A stretch of 19,843 nucleotides of DNA from Candidatus Pygmaiobacter gallistercoris (GTDB taxonomy: Bacteria > Bacillota > Clostridia > Oscillospirales > Ruminococcaceae), in NCBI GenBank assembly GCA_019113125.1, contig DXIA01000138.1, positions 1 to 19,843 of the forward strand, in the 5' to 3' direction. The translations under genes were made by a program, and so were the position numbers. The stretch's first letter is position 1; each line of letters opens with the position of its first letter. Below the pieces are notes generated by a model. The model worked only from the letters and a program-made list of their open reading frames with translations. It was not told where the DNA came from and ran no database searches. This document shows positions 1 through 7,516 of the stretch, one piece after another.

Positions 1-960
1 GGTGGCGCCGACAATCTTGCCCTTGCCGAAGTCCCGGATCGAAACCGCAAAGAGCTCGGCCGCACCGGAGGTGGATTCGTTGGTCAGCGCCACCATCGGC
101 AGCGCGACCTCCTTTTCGTCACTGGTATAGAGCACCCGGGTCTCCCCGTCCCGATAGGTGCCCGAGACGATGGTCCCGGCGGGACAGAGCAGGTCGATGC
201 AGTCGGCGGCGGCCGCGAGATCACCGTCGGCGTTGTCCCGCAGATCAAAGATCAGCGAAGTTGCGCCCTGATCGGTCATCGCATTGATCGCGTAGTCCAA
301 CCGGGCGGCGGTGTCCTCCGAAAAGCTGAGGATCTTGAGATAGCCCACATTGTCCTCGGTGAGCTGGTACTCGACCAGCGGCAGGTCAAACGGACTGCGC
401 TGAATCTCGACCGCCGTCTCGACATTGTCCTTGAGGTAGGTCACGGTGACGCTGGTGCCGCTCTCGCCCCGCAGCATCCCGGTGACGGTGTCGAGGGTGA
501 GCGACTTGAGATCAGTCTCCCCGACCTTGGTGAGGATGGTCCCCTTGACCAGCCCCGCCGTCTCGGCCGGGCTGCCGGTGTAGAGCTTGACCACCTTGAA
601 ATAGCCGCTGGTGTCCTTAGTGAGCTCGACCCCAATCCCCATCAGCTTGCCGCTGGCAATGTCGTTGCGCTCGATCACCTGCTTTGCGGTGTAGTAGCGG
701 CTGTTGCGGTCTCCAAGGCCCGCAATATAGCCGGTGGCAAGCATGTCATAGAGGGTATCGTCATTGATCTCGGTGTAGAAATTGTCCCGCACCACCTGAT
801 CAACCTCTGCCAGCTTGTTGTACATCGCCTGTTTTTCATTGACATCGCTGACGGTGCGGTCGAACATCTTCATCGCCAGGATCATGGTCACCGAAAAGGT
901 CACGGTCATCGCGATGATCGCGATTGCCGCGGCCAGGCTGACCGATATCTTTTTCTTCAT
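1..960 (-). CDS. S41 C-terminal processing peptidase (CtpA/CtpB-like), 3' end cut off by window edge
   Basis: Secreted or membrane-anchored serine protease of family S41 that trims proteins at their C-termini outside the membrane. The 320 visible residues open with a short basic start and an uncleaved-looking hydrophobic segment (about 5-30), then a PDZ-like region (about 105-190, with GIGVEL and GSPAETAGL) and the start of the protease fold. The nucleophile should be Ser298 in NESTSGAAEL, which aligns with the family's NxGSASASEI. The paired lysine normally lies about 25 residues later, just past position 1, so completeness cannot be judged. Start is ATG at 960 with GGAGG seven bases upstream. 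It follows the M23 hydrolase gene by 89 bases on the same strand, an arrangement common next to ftsEX in Firmicutes, and probably acts on wall enzymes. No convincing promoter was seen in the gap, so cotranscription is likely. Confidence 0.9.
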   Translation of the reverse strand, partial: MKKKISVSLAAAIAIIAMTVTFSVTMILAMKMFDRTVSDVNEKQAMYNKLAEVDQVVRDNFYTEINDDTLYDMLATGYIAGLGDRNSRYYTAKQVIERNDIASGKLMGIGVELTKDTSGYFKVVKLYTGSPAETAGLVKGTILTKVGETDLKSLTLDTVTGMLRGESGTSVTVTYLKDNVETAVEIQRSPFDLPLVEYQLTEDNVGYLKILSFSEDTAARLDYAINAMTDQGATSLIFDLRDNADGDLAAAADCIDLLCPAGTIVSGTYRDGETRVLYTSDEKEVALPMVALTNESTSGAAELFAVSIRDFGKGKIVGAT

Positions 961-1049
961 GCCACAGCCTCCGCTTGGATCTCATCCGGCCGCAGCCGCG
1001 GCGCGGGATGGACAGATACAATATAGTATAGCGCCGGGATGTGTTGTTT

Positions 1050-2216
1050 TTATGAATTCGTTCCCGACTCCCTGCCCAGATAAGGCGCGGGATCGACCTG
1101 CTGGCCGTTGAGCCGGATCTCGAAGTGCAGGTGCGGCCCGGTCGAGTTGCCGGTGCTGCCCACCCTGCCGATGACGGTGGAGCCACCAACCACCTGCTGG
1201 CCGACGGTGACATCAATCTGGCTCATGTGGCCGTAAAGGGTCTTGTTGTTGCCGCCGTGGTCGACGATGACATAGTAGCCGTAGCCCCGGCTGCCGTAGA
1301 CCACCGTCTGCACCGTGCCCGAGAGGCTCGCGACGATGCTCGCGCCGTAGATGCCGCCCTGGCTGATGTCGATGCCGGTGTGCCAGTCGGGCTTGCCGTA
1401 CAGGGTGCGCCAGCCGTAGTAGGAGGAGATCCGGGTGTAGCCCGGCACCGGCCAGTTATAGCTGCCGCCGACGAACTCGGTGTCCTGCGAGGGGCGGTTC
1501 AGCTCGGCCTCAGCCTTCTTTCTCGCCTCCTCGTACTCCTGGGTCAGTTTCTCCTGCTCCTCTTCGTTCGCGAGCTTGAGTGCCTCGGTCGCATCGATGC
1601 TGGCATCCGCCGCCTGGATATTGGCCGCCAGCTCCTGTTTTTTGCCCTCAAGGGTGTCCTGCGCGGCCTCGAGCTGGGCCAGCTGATCGTTGATCTCCGC
1701 CTCCTGCTGCTCGATTTCGGCCCGTTCCTGCCCCAGTTTCTCGAGCAGTGAGGTGTCGGCCGCTGAGATCCGGGACAGGGTGGTGGAGGCGGTCAGCAGC
1801 TCATCGAAGGTGTTGACCGCGAGCAGGGTGGAGAGCAGCCCCGAGCTGTGGTTGACCTGCATCGCCCGCAGCCGCTCGGCAAACAGCGCGTCGGTCTCCT
1901 CCATCTCCCGCCGCTTTTCGTCCAGCTCCGCCTGTTTCTGGGCAAGCGACTGCTGGGTCACGGCGATCGAGTTTGAGATGGTCGAGATCTGCTGCTTGAT
2001 GATCTCGTTCTGCTGCTCAAGGTTTTCTTTGTAGGCCTCCTGCTGCTCCTGTTGCTCCTCCAGCTCCTCGCCCTTCTTGCGCACCTCCTCAAGCTGCTGT
2101 TCGAGCTGCTCGAGATCGTCGCTGGTGACCGCGCGGGCGAGGTAGGGCATCGCCAGCATCGCCAGCATGACGACTGCCATCAGTGCGCAGAGAACCCGTG
2201 CCGTTGTCTTTTTCAA
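1050..2216 (-). CDS. M23 (LytM-type) peptidoglycan hydrolase with long N-terminal coiled coil, EnvC/PcsB-like
   Basis: Predicted zinc endopeptidase that cuts peptidoglycan cross-links; the likely partner activated by FtsEX. The 388 residues hold a signal peptide (1-29, ending PYLARA), a Gln/Glu-rich coiled coil (about 33-240) and a C-terminal M23 domain (about 255-380). All zinc and catalytic positions are present: His279 and Asp283 in HTGID, His330 in LYGHM, and His362/His364 in PHLHFE. It should therefore be an active enzyme, unlike E. coli EnvC, whose LytM domain is degenerate. The start is TTG at 2216, preceded eight bases upstream by AGGAGG; no ATG fits. The gene lies 12 bases after ftsX, so the two are cotranscribed. 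The coiled coil probably docks on the extracellular loop of FtsX, by analogy with CwlO, PcsB and EnvC; this docking is inferred. Confidence 0.92.
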   Translation of the reverse strand: MKKTTARVLCALMAVVMLAMLAMPYLARAVTSDDLEQLEQQLEEVRKKGEELEEQQEQQEAYKENLEQQNEIIKQQISTISNSIAVTQQSLAQKQAELDEKRREMEETDALFAERLRAMQVNHSSGLLSTLLAVNTFDELLTASTTLSRISAADTSLLEKLGQERAEIEQQEAEINDQLAQLEAAQDTLEGKKQELAANIQAADASIDATEALKLANEEEQEKLTQEYEEARKKAEAELNRPSQDTEFVGGSYNWPVPGYTRISSYYGWRTLYGKPDWHTGIDISQGGIYGASIVASLSGTVQTVVYGSRGYGYYVIVDHGGNNKTLYGHMSQIDVTVGQQVVGGSTVIGRVGSTGNSTGPHLHFEIRLNGQQVDPAPYLGRESGTNS

Positions 2217-2228
2217 GGGAAAAACCTC

Positions 2229-3152
2229 CTACACCTTGAGATGTTTGCGGATGCTGATCGCGCTGCCGAAACCGCCGATCACCACACCACTGATCAGGAA
2301 CCCGCCGGCGAGCCAGGGCCAAACAACCTGGTAGCTCAACAGGTTGAAATAGAGATTCGACAGCCACCCGGTGCCCTGCGCTGAGAGCGCCTCGATCACC
2401 CCGAGATAGGCCCCCGAGACGATGCCGAAACTCAACAGTGCTGAGAAGACGCCGATCGCCGTGCCCTCAACCAGAAAAGGCAGCCGGATAAAACTGTTGG
2501 TCGCCCCGACAAACTTCATGATGTTGATCTCCTTGCGACGGGCAAAGACGGTCAGCCGGATGGTGTTCGAGATGACCACCAGCGAGACGATGGCGAGCAC
2601 CGCCACGAGGCCCCAGCCGGCGATATTGACCGCCTGCTTGAGGGAGACCAGCGCCCCGGCCAGCTCTCCGGGGGAGTCGACAAAGTCCACCCCCGGCATC
2701 TGCTCGAGCTCGGCGACCGTCTGATCGATCTTGGTCAGGTCGTCGATGGTGACCCGGTAACTGGCATAGAGCGGGTTGTTCTCCCCCTCGTAGCCGTCCA
2801 GCGCGTTGGCGTAGGCGCCGTCGTCATACTCGGCGATCCAACTCTTGGTCTCCTCCAGAGCCTCCTCCTTCGAGACATAAGTATAATCGAGAATATTGTC
2901 CACCGACCGGATGGCCCGGGCGGTCTCATCCAGCGTCTGCTGGTCGGCGTCGAGCTGGAGATAGACGATCACCTTGTTCTGGGCGCCGAGATAGTTGACA
3001 AAATTATTGACATTGATCGACAGCAACGCCGCGATGCCGGTGATGACCAGGCAGGCGGTGAGCACGCCGATCGAGGCAAAACTCATCAGTTTGTTGCGCC
3101 GCAGGTTGCTCAATCCCTGCCGCGTGAGATAGAAAAAGCCGGAACCTTTCAA
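2229..3152 (-). CDS. ftsX: Cell division ABC transporter permease-like protein FtsX
   Basis: Membrane subunit of the FtsEX complex, which passes cytoplasmic ATP hydrolysis by FtsE to an extracellular wall hydrolase rather than moving a substrate. The 307 residues fit the family. There is a short cytoplasmic start, TM1 at about 23-46, a large extracellular loop (about 47-170), then three more membrane segments near 175-197, 222-245 and 272-297, giving the four-TM FtsX layout. The start is TTG at 3152; its TTGA overlaps the TGA stop of ftsE by four bases, showing translational coupling. The upstream bases GGAGGTGATCC match the 16S rRNA 3' end unusually well and lie inside the ftsE coding end. 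The M23 hydrolase follows 12 bases downstream. Confidence 0.95.
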   Translation of the reverse strand: MKGSGFFYLTRQGLSNLRRNKLMSFASIGVLTACLVITGIAALLSINVNNFVNYLGAQNKVIVYLQLDADQQTLDETARAIRSVDNILDYTYVSKEEALEETKSWIAEYDDGAYANALDGYEGENNPLYASYRVTIDDLTKIDQTVAELEQMPGVDFVDSPGELAGALVSLKQAVNIAGWGLVAVLAIVSLVVISNTIRLTVFARRKEINIMKFVGATNSFIRLPFLVEGTAIGVFSALLSFGIVSGAYLGVIEALSAQGTGWLSNLYFNLLSYQVVWPWLAGGFLISGVVIGGFGSAISIRKHLKV

Positions 3153-3865
3153 CGGATCACCTCCACTTCGCTGGGCATCACCATACCGGTGCGCGCGCCG
3201 CTGACGTCCGACACCACCGAGCCGTGGTCGATCGTGATCGTCCGCTTGTGGAACCGCGCAGCGAGCTCCTGCTCGTGGGTGACCACCACAATGGTGGTGC
3301 CGACCTTGTTGATGGCGGTCAGCAGCTCCATGATCTCAACCGATAGCTCGGGATCGATGTTGCCGGTGGGCTCGTCCGCGATGATGATGGGGGGAGAATG
3401 TACCAGAGCGCGGGCCAGCGCGACCCGCTGCTGCTCGCCGCCCGACATCTCGGGCGGAAAACTGCGCATCTTCTCCCGCAGGCCGACCAGATTCAGCACA
3501 TAGGGCACCCGCTTGCGGATCTGCCGCTCGGGGATGTTGGTCACCCGCATCGCAAAGGCGACGTTCTCATAGGCGGTCATGGTGGGGATCAGCCGGAAAT
3601 CCTGGAACACCACCCCCAGTGAGCGCCGCAGATAGGGGATCTGGCGGTTCTTGATCCGGGTGAGGTTGTACCCGTTGACGGTGATCTCCCCCTCGGTCGC
3701 CGTCTCCTCGTGCAGCATCAGCTTGAGAAAGGTGCTCTTGCCCGCGCCGGAATGGCCCAGCACAAAGACAAACTCCCCCTTCTCCACCTGCAGGTTCATG
3801 TCATGCAGGGCGACGACACCGCCGGGGTAGACCTTCTTGACATTTTTGAACTCGATCATTGCCAT
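3149..3865 (-). CDS. ftsE: Cell division ATP-binding protein FtsE
   Basis: Cytoplasmic ATPase of the FtsEX complex. The 238 residues contain every ABC ATPase motif: Walker [10 protein letters not shown] (37-45), signature [14 protein letters not shown], Walker [13 protein letters not shown] and a switch histidine in VVVTHEQ. I chose ATG at 3865 ([11 protein letters not shown]) because AAGGAG lies ten bases upstream; the reading frame runs 21 codons further, but that extension crosses the intergenic hairpin region and lacks family similarity. The gene is followed by ftsX with a four-base overlap. No clear -10/-35 pair was seen in the 129 bases upstream, so transcription may partly come through from the upstream regulator gene, past the hairpin at 3920-3961. 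Confidence 0.96.
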   Translation of the reverse strand: MAMIEFKNVKKVYPGGVVALHDMNLQVEKGEFVFVLGHSGAGKSTFLKLMLHEETATEGEITVNGYNLTRIKNRQIPYLRRSLGVVFQDFRLIPTMTAYENVAFAMRVTNIPERQIRKRVPYVLNLVGLREKMRSFPPEMSGGEQQRVALARALVHSPPIIIADEPTGNIDPELSVEIMELLTAINKVGTTIVVVTHEQELAARFHKRTITIDHGSVVSDVSGARTGMVMPSEVEVIR

Positions 3866-3919
3866 TGGTTTGCTGCTCCTTCTCTGCGCCACAGGGGCGC
3901 GGTTGGTGTGCAAAAGAAT

Positions 3920-3961
3920 GCCGGGCAAAACCAGAAAAAATTCTCCTGTTTTTTGCCCGGC
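3920..3961 (-). terminator. Probable intrinsic terminator or attenuator between the PucR-type gene and ftsE
   Basis: An 11-base perfect inverted repeat (GCCGGGCAAAA with TTTTGCCCGGC) encloses a 20-base loop. Read on the minus strand it is followed by ATTCTTTTG, a weak U-run. It lies 34 bases after the regulator's stop and 55 bases before ftsE. Because no ftsE promoter is evident downstream, it may be a leaky terminator that sets ftsEX expression rather than a hard stop. Confidence 0.5.
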
Positions 3962-3994
3962 ACACCCGCCGCAATCCTGTCCAAGCGGGCAGGA

Positions 3995-5080
3995 TCAGTA
4001 CTTGGCGGGGTTGGAATTGAGATACTTCTTGACCATCAGCGCCACCTTGAAGACGATGGCGTCGTCGAACTCCCGCAGATCCAGGCCGGTGAGTTTCTTG
4101 ATCTTCTCGAGCCGGTAGACCAGGGTGTTGCGGTGGACAAAGAGACCGCGGCTGGTCTCGGAGACGTTGAGGTTGTTCTCGAAGAACCGCTGGATGGTGA
4201 AGAGGGTCTCGGAATCCAGTGAATCGATACTCCCCTGCTTGAAAACCTCCCGCAGGAACATCTCGCACAGGGTGGTAGGCAGCTGGTAGATCAGCCGGGC
4301 GATGCCCAGGCTGTCATAGCTGACCACCGACTGCTCGGTATCGAAGACCTTGCTGACCTCGAGGGCAATCTGCGCCTCCTTGAAACTGGTCGCGAGGTCC
4401 TTCACGTTGGCGATCGGGGTGCCGATGCCGACGATGCTCTTGATGTAGTGCTCCCCGTTGAGGGTGTCGACAATGCTCGCAGCCAGCTTGATGATATCGT
4501 CCCGGTCGATACCGCGGCGGATCTCCTTGACCAGCACGGTGTCGTTCTCGCTGATGTTGAAGACGAAGTCCTTCTGCTTGTCGGGGAACAGGCCGCTGAC
4601 CACGTCATAGGCCGAGATGTCGTTGCCGCTGGTGACCCGGATCAGCAGCACCACCCGCGAGACGTCGGTCGAGAAGTGCAGCTCCCGCGCCTTGGCGTAG
4701 ATGTCGCCGGGCAGAATGTTGTCCAGCACAACGTTCTTGATGAAGTTGGCCTTGTCGAACTTCTCATCGTGGTACTGCTTGATGTTCTGCAGTGCCACCG
4801 TGATAAGGGACGCATACCGTCCGGCGAGATCGTCGGTTCCCTCGACAAAGACGGCGTAGTCGTTGCGCTTGTTCGAGCTGAACATGTGGTAGGTGTACCC
4901 GTCCCGCACAAAGACATCCCCGGTCGACAGGCGGTCGGCGGCAATGCCGTCCCGCACCTCCCCGATCTTGGTCAGCTCGCTGCAGGAGATAATGGTTCCG
5001 GTTTCATCCACGACGCCGAGGACCCGGTCAACCGCGTCCTTCATCTGATAGATTACGCCCTGAAATACTCTGTTCGCCAT
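3995..5080 (-). CDS. PucR/CdaR-type transcriptional regulator
   Basis: Predicted DNA-binding regulator of 361 residues. The C-terminal region (about 300-355) carries the PucR-type helix-turn-helix: FFENNLNVSETSRGLFVHR followed by NTLVYRLEKI and a LTGLDLREFDDA tail. The central part (about 130-280) resembles the GGDEF-like fold that precedes this HTH in CdaR/PucR proteins, and the N-terminus (1-120) looks like a small-molecule sensing region. No ligand can be named. Start is ATG at 5080 with AAAGGGAAA upstream. A well-formed promoter lies at 5154-5182. The gene sits directly upstream of ftsEX on the same strand with a hairpin between them. No purine, sugar-acid or other catabolic gene typical of this family lies nearby, so its target is unclear; ftsEX is one candidate. 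Confidence 0.85.
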   Translation of the reverse strand: MANRVFQGVIYQMKDAVDRVLGVVDETGTIISCSELTKIGEVRDGIAADRLSTGDVFVRDGYTYHMFSSNKRNDYAVFVEGTDDLAGRYASLITVALQNIKQYHDEKFDKANFIKNVVLDNILPGDIYAKARELHFSTDVSRVVLLIRVTSGNDISAYDVVSGLFPDKQKDFVFNISENDTVLVKEIRRGIDRDDIIKLAASIVDTLNGEHYIKSIVGIGTPIANVKDLATSFKEAQIALEVSKVFDTEQSVVSYDSLGIARLIYQLPTTLCEMFLREVFKQGSIDSLDSETLFTIQRFFENNLNVSETSRGLFVHRNTLVYRLEKIKKLTGLDLREFDDAIVFKVALMVKKYLNSNPAKY

Positions 5081-5153
5081 ACTGATCGTTTCCCTTTCCC
5101 CGGCAGTGACTGCCGCTTGTGAATTTCACCAATTTGCTGTATGCGTTATTTCT

Positions 5154-5182
5154 ATTTTACACAATGGTTTCGTCTTTTGCAA
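5154..5182 (-). promoter_or_regulatory. Sigma-A promoter for the PucR/CdaR-type gene
   Basis: On the minus strand, TTGCAA (5177-5182) and TAAAAT (5154-5159) are separated by exactly 17 bases. Transcription would begin near 5147, giving a leader of about 67 bases before the ATG at 5080. The surrounding 200 bases are clearly more AT-rich than the genes on either side. Confidence 0.75.
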
Positions 5183-5288
5183 TAGGAATCGACAAAATAA
5201 TCACGCCTTTCCTGTGCAACTTGATAAAATTCCCGTTTTGGCAGAAAAAACCGTGGTTTCGCCGGGTCCCAAAAGGGAAAAACAATCC

Positions 5289-6017
5289 TTATTTTTCCAT
5301 CCCGGCCGCGCCGCGCAGCAGCGCGAGTTCGGGCGCGGTGAGCGGGCGGCTGCCGCCCGGCCCGAGCGCGGGGTCCAGCTGCACCCCGCCGATTGCGACC
5401 CGCCGCAATGCGCAGACCCCGGCCCCAAAGACCCCGAACATCCGCTTGATCTGGTGGTAGACCCCCTGGTGCAGCGTGACGGTAACCCGGGTCGGATCCG
5501 CCGGGTCGATCACAAGTCCCGCAGGGCGCATCCGCTCGCCGTCGGCGAGGGTGACACCCTCGGAGAATCCCTGTACCATCTCATTTGTCGCGGGGCAGTC
5601 GAGGGTCACCTTGTAGACCTTTTCGACGTGGTGTTTTGGGGCCAGCAGCGCGTGGGCAAGAGGGCCGTCGTCGGTCAGCAGCACAAAGCCGGTCGAATCC
5701 CTGTCCAGCCGCCCGGCGGGAAAGAGCTCCCGGCGGGGGTACTGCTCCCGCACCAGATCCACAACGGTGGCACGGGAGGCATCCCTGCTTGCGCTGAGCA
5801 ATCCCGCAGGCTTGTCCACCATCAGATAGAGGTGCTCCTGCCAGCGGAGCAAACCACCGCCAAGCGAGAGTTCGGCCTGCTGCTCCACCTTCTGGTCCGG
5901 CTGCCGGCAGATCCTGCCGTCCACCGCCACCCGGCCCGCGAGGATCTCCCTTCGGGCCCCCGAGCGAGGCAGTCCGGCCGCCTGCGCAACCAGCTTGTCA
6001 AGGCGAATCTGCGCCAT
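5289..6017 (-). CDS. RsuA-family rRNA pseudouridine synthase
   Basis: Isomerises a specific uridine in rRNA to pseudouridine; the RsuA/RluB/RluE/RluF branch. The 242 residues contain an N-terminal S4 RNA-binding domain (about 3-55: RLDKLVAQAAG, RREILAGRVAVDG) and the synthase domain, with catalytic Asp105 in AGRLDRDSTGFVLLT and a later QIKRMFG motif. The family and length suggest the small-subunit U516-type enzyme, but the exact target uridine is inferred. I chose ATG at 6017 (MAQIRLDKLV), preceded by AAGGGGGAG, over an in-frame codon 35 codons upstream that would lie upstream of the promoter. It is a single gene with its own promoter and faces away from the GRAM-like gene. Confidence 0.92.
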   Translation of the reverse strand: MAQIRLDKLVAQAAGLPRSGARREILAGRVAVDGRICRQPDQKVEQQAELSLGGGLLRWQEHLYLMVDKPAGLLSASRDASRATVVDLVREQYPRRELFPAGRLDRDSTGFVLLTDDGPLAHALLAPKHHVEKVYKVTLDCPATNEMVQGFSEGVTLADGERMRPAGLVIDPADPTRVTVTLHQGVYHQIKRMFGVFGAGVCALRRVAIGGVQLDPALGPGGSRPLTAPELALLRGAAGMEK

Positions 6018-6063
6018 GGCGATCTCCCCCTTCCGTCCGATCGTTTCCTGCCGCGTCGCGGCT

Positions 6064-6093
6064 ATTATACCATAGATTCCCCCGTTTTTGACA
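6064..6093 (-). promoter_or_regulatory. Promoter for the pseudouridine synthase gene (extended -10)
   Basis: Minus strand: a perfect TATAAT (6064-6069) preceded by TGG gives an extended -10. Upstream, TGTCAA at 6088-6093 is a poor -35 at 18 bases. Initiation near 6057 would leave a leader of about 40 bases before the ATG at 6017. Confidence 0.7.
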
Positions 6094-6116
6094 GGAAATA
6101 TCTGACTGTGTAAAGA
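6088..6116 (+). promoter_or_regulatory. Possible second, upstream plus-strand promoter for the GRAM-like gene
   Basis: A perfect TTGACA (6088-6093) is followed after 17 bases by TAAAGA (6111-6116). If used, it would give a leader of about 110 bases to the ATG at 6234 and would overlap the divergent pseudouridine synthase promoter. The -10 is imperfect. Confidence 0.35.
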
Positions 6117-6202
6117 TTTCACATTTGTGTATAGACCGTTTTCCTCTCCGGGCCGTGCTTTTTTTACAAAAAGAAGAAGTGATGTGTTATCCTCTTAAAT
6201 TG

Positions 6203-6211
6203 TGCTAAAAT
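6203..6211 (+). promoter_or_regulatory. Extended -10 promoter for the GRAM-like gene
   Basis: TGC followed by TAAAAT (6206-6211) is an extended -10 in an AT-rich stretch, with no good -35 at 17 bases (TGTGTT). Initiation near 6218 would give a very short leader before the ribosome binding site GGGAGG and the ATG at 6234. Confidence 0.55.
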
Positions 6212-6233
6212 AGCAAACAGGGAGGGATTCTGG

Positions 6234-6581
6234 ATGAATAAAACACAATTCGTCTTTGCTGAGAATGAGTATATCTTCGCAAGGTGGGTCTCAGCCGACT
6301 GCTGGAAGGTGCCGCAGGTCATTGGAAATCGACAGGTTTCCGGCAAAATCAGTTTTACCAATCAGCGGATTATCTTCCTCGCCTCTGGTCTGATCGGCAC
6401 ACAGAAACTGAGCTGGGAGATCTCCATGCGGGAGATCTCCGCCGTCAAGCCCTGCCTGACCCCGCCGTTTTTCCCGTTCGGCATCGAGATCACCCTCAAG
6501 AGCGGAGATCTCTACCGGCTGGGCATGCTCAACCGCAAGAAATACATCAACTGGATTTCCCAAAACCTTCCTTTGCTCTGA
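6234..6581 (+). CDS. Small GRAM/PH-like domain protein of unknown function
   Basis: A 115-residue soluble protein. Residues about 35-110 have the strand pattern of a GRAM/bacterial PH-like domain: GKISFTNQRIIFLAS, then a strand ending SMREISAVKP, then FGIEITLKSGDLYRLGM, and a final helix KKYINWISQNL. Such domains bind lipids or act as protein-protein adaptors, but nothing here identifies the ligand. There is no signal peptide or membrane segment. Start is ATG at 6234 with GGGAGG nine bases upstream. It stands alone, diverging from the pseudouridine synthase and ending before a strong terminator. The family call rests on pattern only. Confidence 0.7.
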   Translation: MNKTQFVFAENEYIFARWVSADCWKVPQVIGNRQVSGKISFTNQRIIFLASGLIGTQKLSWEISMREISAVKPCLTPPFFPFGIEITLKSGDLYRLGMLNRKKYINWISQNLPLL

Positions 6582-6629
6582 CACGGGGGTTCTTTCCGGC
6601 AAAACGGCTCCTTTTGGGCAGGCAAAAGC

Positions 6630-6682
6630 AAAGCGGCATGCAATCCCCCCTGCGGGGAAAACTGCATGCCGCTTTTTGTTTT
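6630..6682. terminator. Bidirectional terminator between converging genes
   Basis: A 13-base perfect stem (AAAGCGGCATGCA with TGCATGCCGCTTT) encloses a smaller CCCC/GGGG hairpin. It is followed by TTGTTTT on the plus strand and preceded by an A-rich run that serves the minus strand. It serves the GRAM-like gene (plus) and the DUF4130-type gene (minus, ending at 6690). Confidence 0.9.
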
Positions 6683-6689
6683 GAACCGT

Positions 6690-7484
6690 TTAATCTACTG
6701 TCCTACCTGCCGCCGGCAACCCAAAATCCTTCCGTTCCTCCTCCGGCTGCAGCTCAGGCAGCAGATTCCAGTAGCGCTTGGGCATATTGGTCCGCCGGCA
6801 GCGGGGATTCTCCCGCGCGGCGATCGCAATGGTGTTATAAAACCGCCGCCAGAGCCGCCGGGTCTCCTCTTCTTCCTCGCTGACCGGTGGCAGGGTGAGA
6901 CGGTCGACCGTCTCATACCGCAGCAGGTGCTCCTGCCAGATCATCACCTCGTGGTGGGTGCGGTCGTGAATCAGAAAGTTCTCGTTGCGGTACCGCCCGC
7001 AGAAATGTCCGGCAAAGAGGGGCAGCACCCGGTTCTTCGGCTCGATCTCGGCAACCAGCGCCCCGCCCACATCCGAAAACCGCAATAACCCCTTGTATTT
7101 GTGCGCCTCAGCGAGAGCGCGCTCGACCGCCGCCGATGCAGCGGCCACCACCGGATCCCCCCGCATTGCGGTCACCCCCCGTCCGACCCGGAACGCAAGC
7201 CGGGTAAAATCAAGGGCGAGCAGCTCCTTTTCGGGGTGTTCGGTCAGGTAGAGCCCCCGCACCAGCCGCGCCGCATCGGGGCTGATCTTTCGGGCGAGCC
7301 CGTTGAAGACCCGGTTTGCCCGGATCGGCTGGGATTCCACCCACCGCTCCTCGAACAGACTGGTCTGCTGCGGCTCACCAATCAAAATCGCGCCCGGCCG
7401 CTCCTTGCGGGCAAACGCCTCGAAGATGCAGCAGAGCATCCCCTCAAAACCGCCGTCATACAGATAGTTGATGTTCTCCCGCAT
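6690..7484 (-). CDS. TIGR03915/DUF4130-type protein, partner of the radical SAM DNA-repair-like protein
   Basis: A 264-residue protein matching the family annotated as probable DNA metabolism protein, whose members are almost always paired with a TIGR03916 radical SAM gene. The N-terminus NYLYDGGFEGMLCCIFEA is the family's typical opening. The C-terminal DUF4130 region ends with the hallmark segments YNTIAIAARENP and MPKRYWNLLPE (about 215-250). DUF4130 also occurs fused to uracil-DNA glycosylase-like domains, hence the link to DNA repair; no reaction is established to my knowledge. I chose ATG at 7484 because translation there opens like the family, with GAGG five bases upstream and 32 bases after the radical SAM stop. 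An alternative ATG at 7526 overlaps that gene and adds 14 residues unlike the family. The final gene of its transcript. Confidence 0.88.
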   Translation of the reverse strand: MRENINYLYDGGFEGMLCCIFEAFARKERPGAILIGEPQQTSLFEERWVESQPIRANRVFNGLARKISPDAARLVRGLYLTEHPEKELLALDFTRLAFRVGRGVTAMRGDPVVAAASAAVERALAEAHKYKGLLRFSDVGGALVAEIEPKNRVLPLFAGHFCGRYRNENFLIHDRTHHEVMIWQEHLLRYETVDRLTLPPVSEEEEETRRLWRRFYNTIAIAARENPRCRRTNMPKRYWNLLPELQPEEERKDFGLPAAGRTVD

Positions 7485-7516
7485 CCAGACCTCGCCCCCG
7501 CCGCAAAAATCCCCTC

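Noticed and set aside
2030..2130. A DNA repeat region formed by repeated CTCCTGCTG-like units
   Set aside because: These are Gln/Glu/Leu codons of the coiled coil in the M23 protein, not a tandem DNA repeat.
5230..5288. A terminator for the pseudouridine synthase between 5230 and 5288
   Set aside because: T-rich runs are present on the minus strand, but I could find only three-base stems next to them.
5106..6113. A 335-codon plus-strand frame over the pseudouridine synthase gene
   Set aside because: The minus-strand protein has clear S4 and synthase motifs; the plus frame is Arg/Pro-rich noise.
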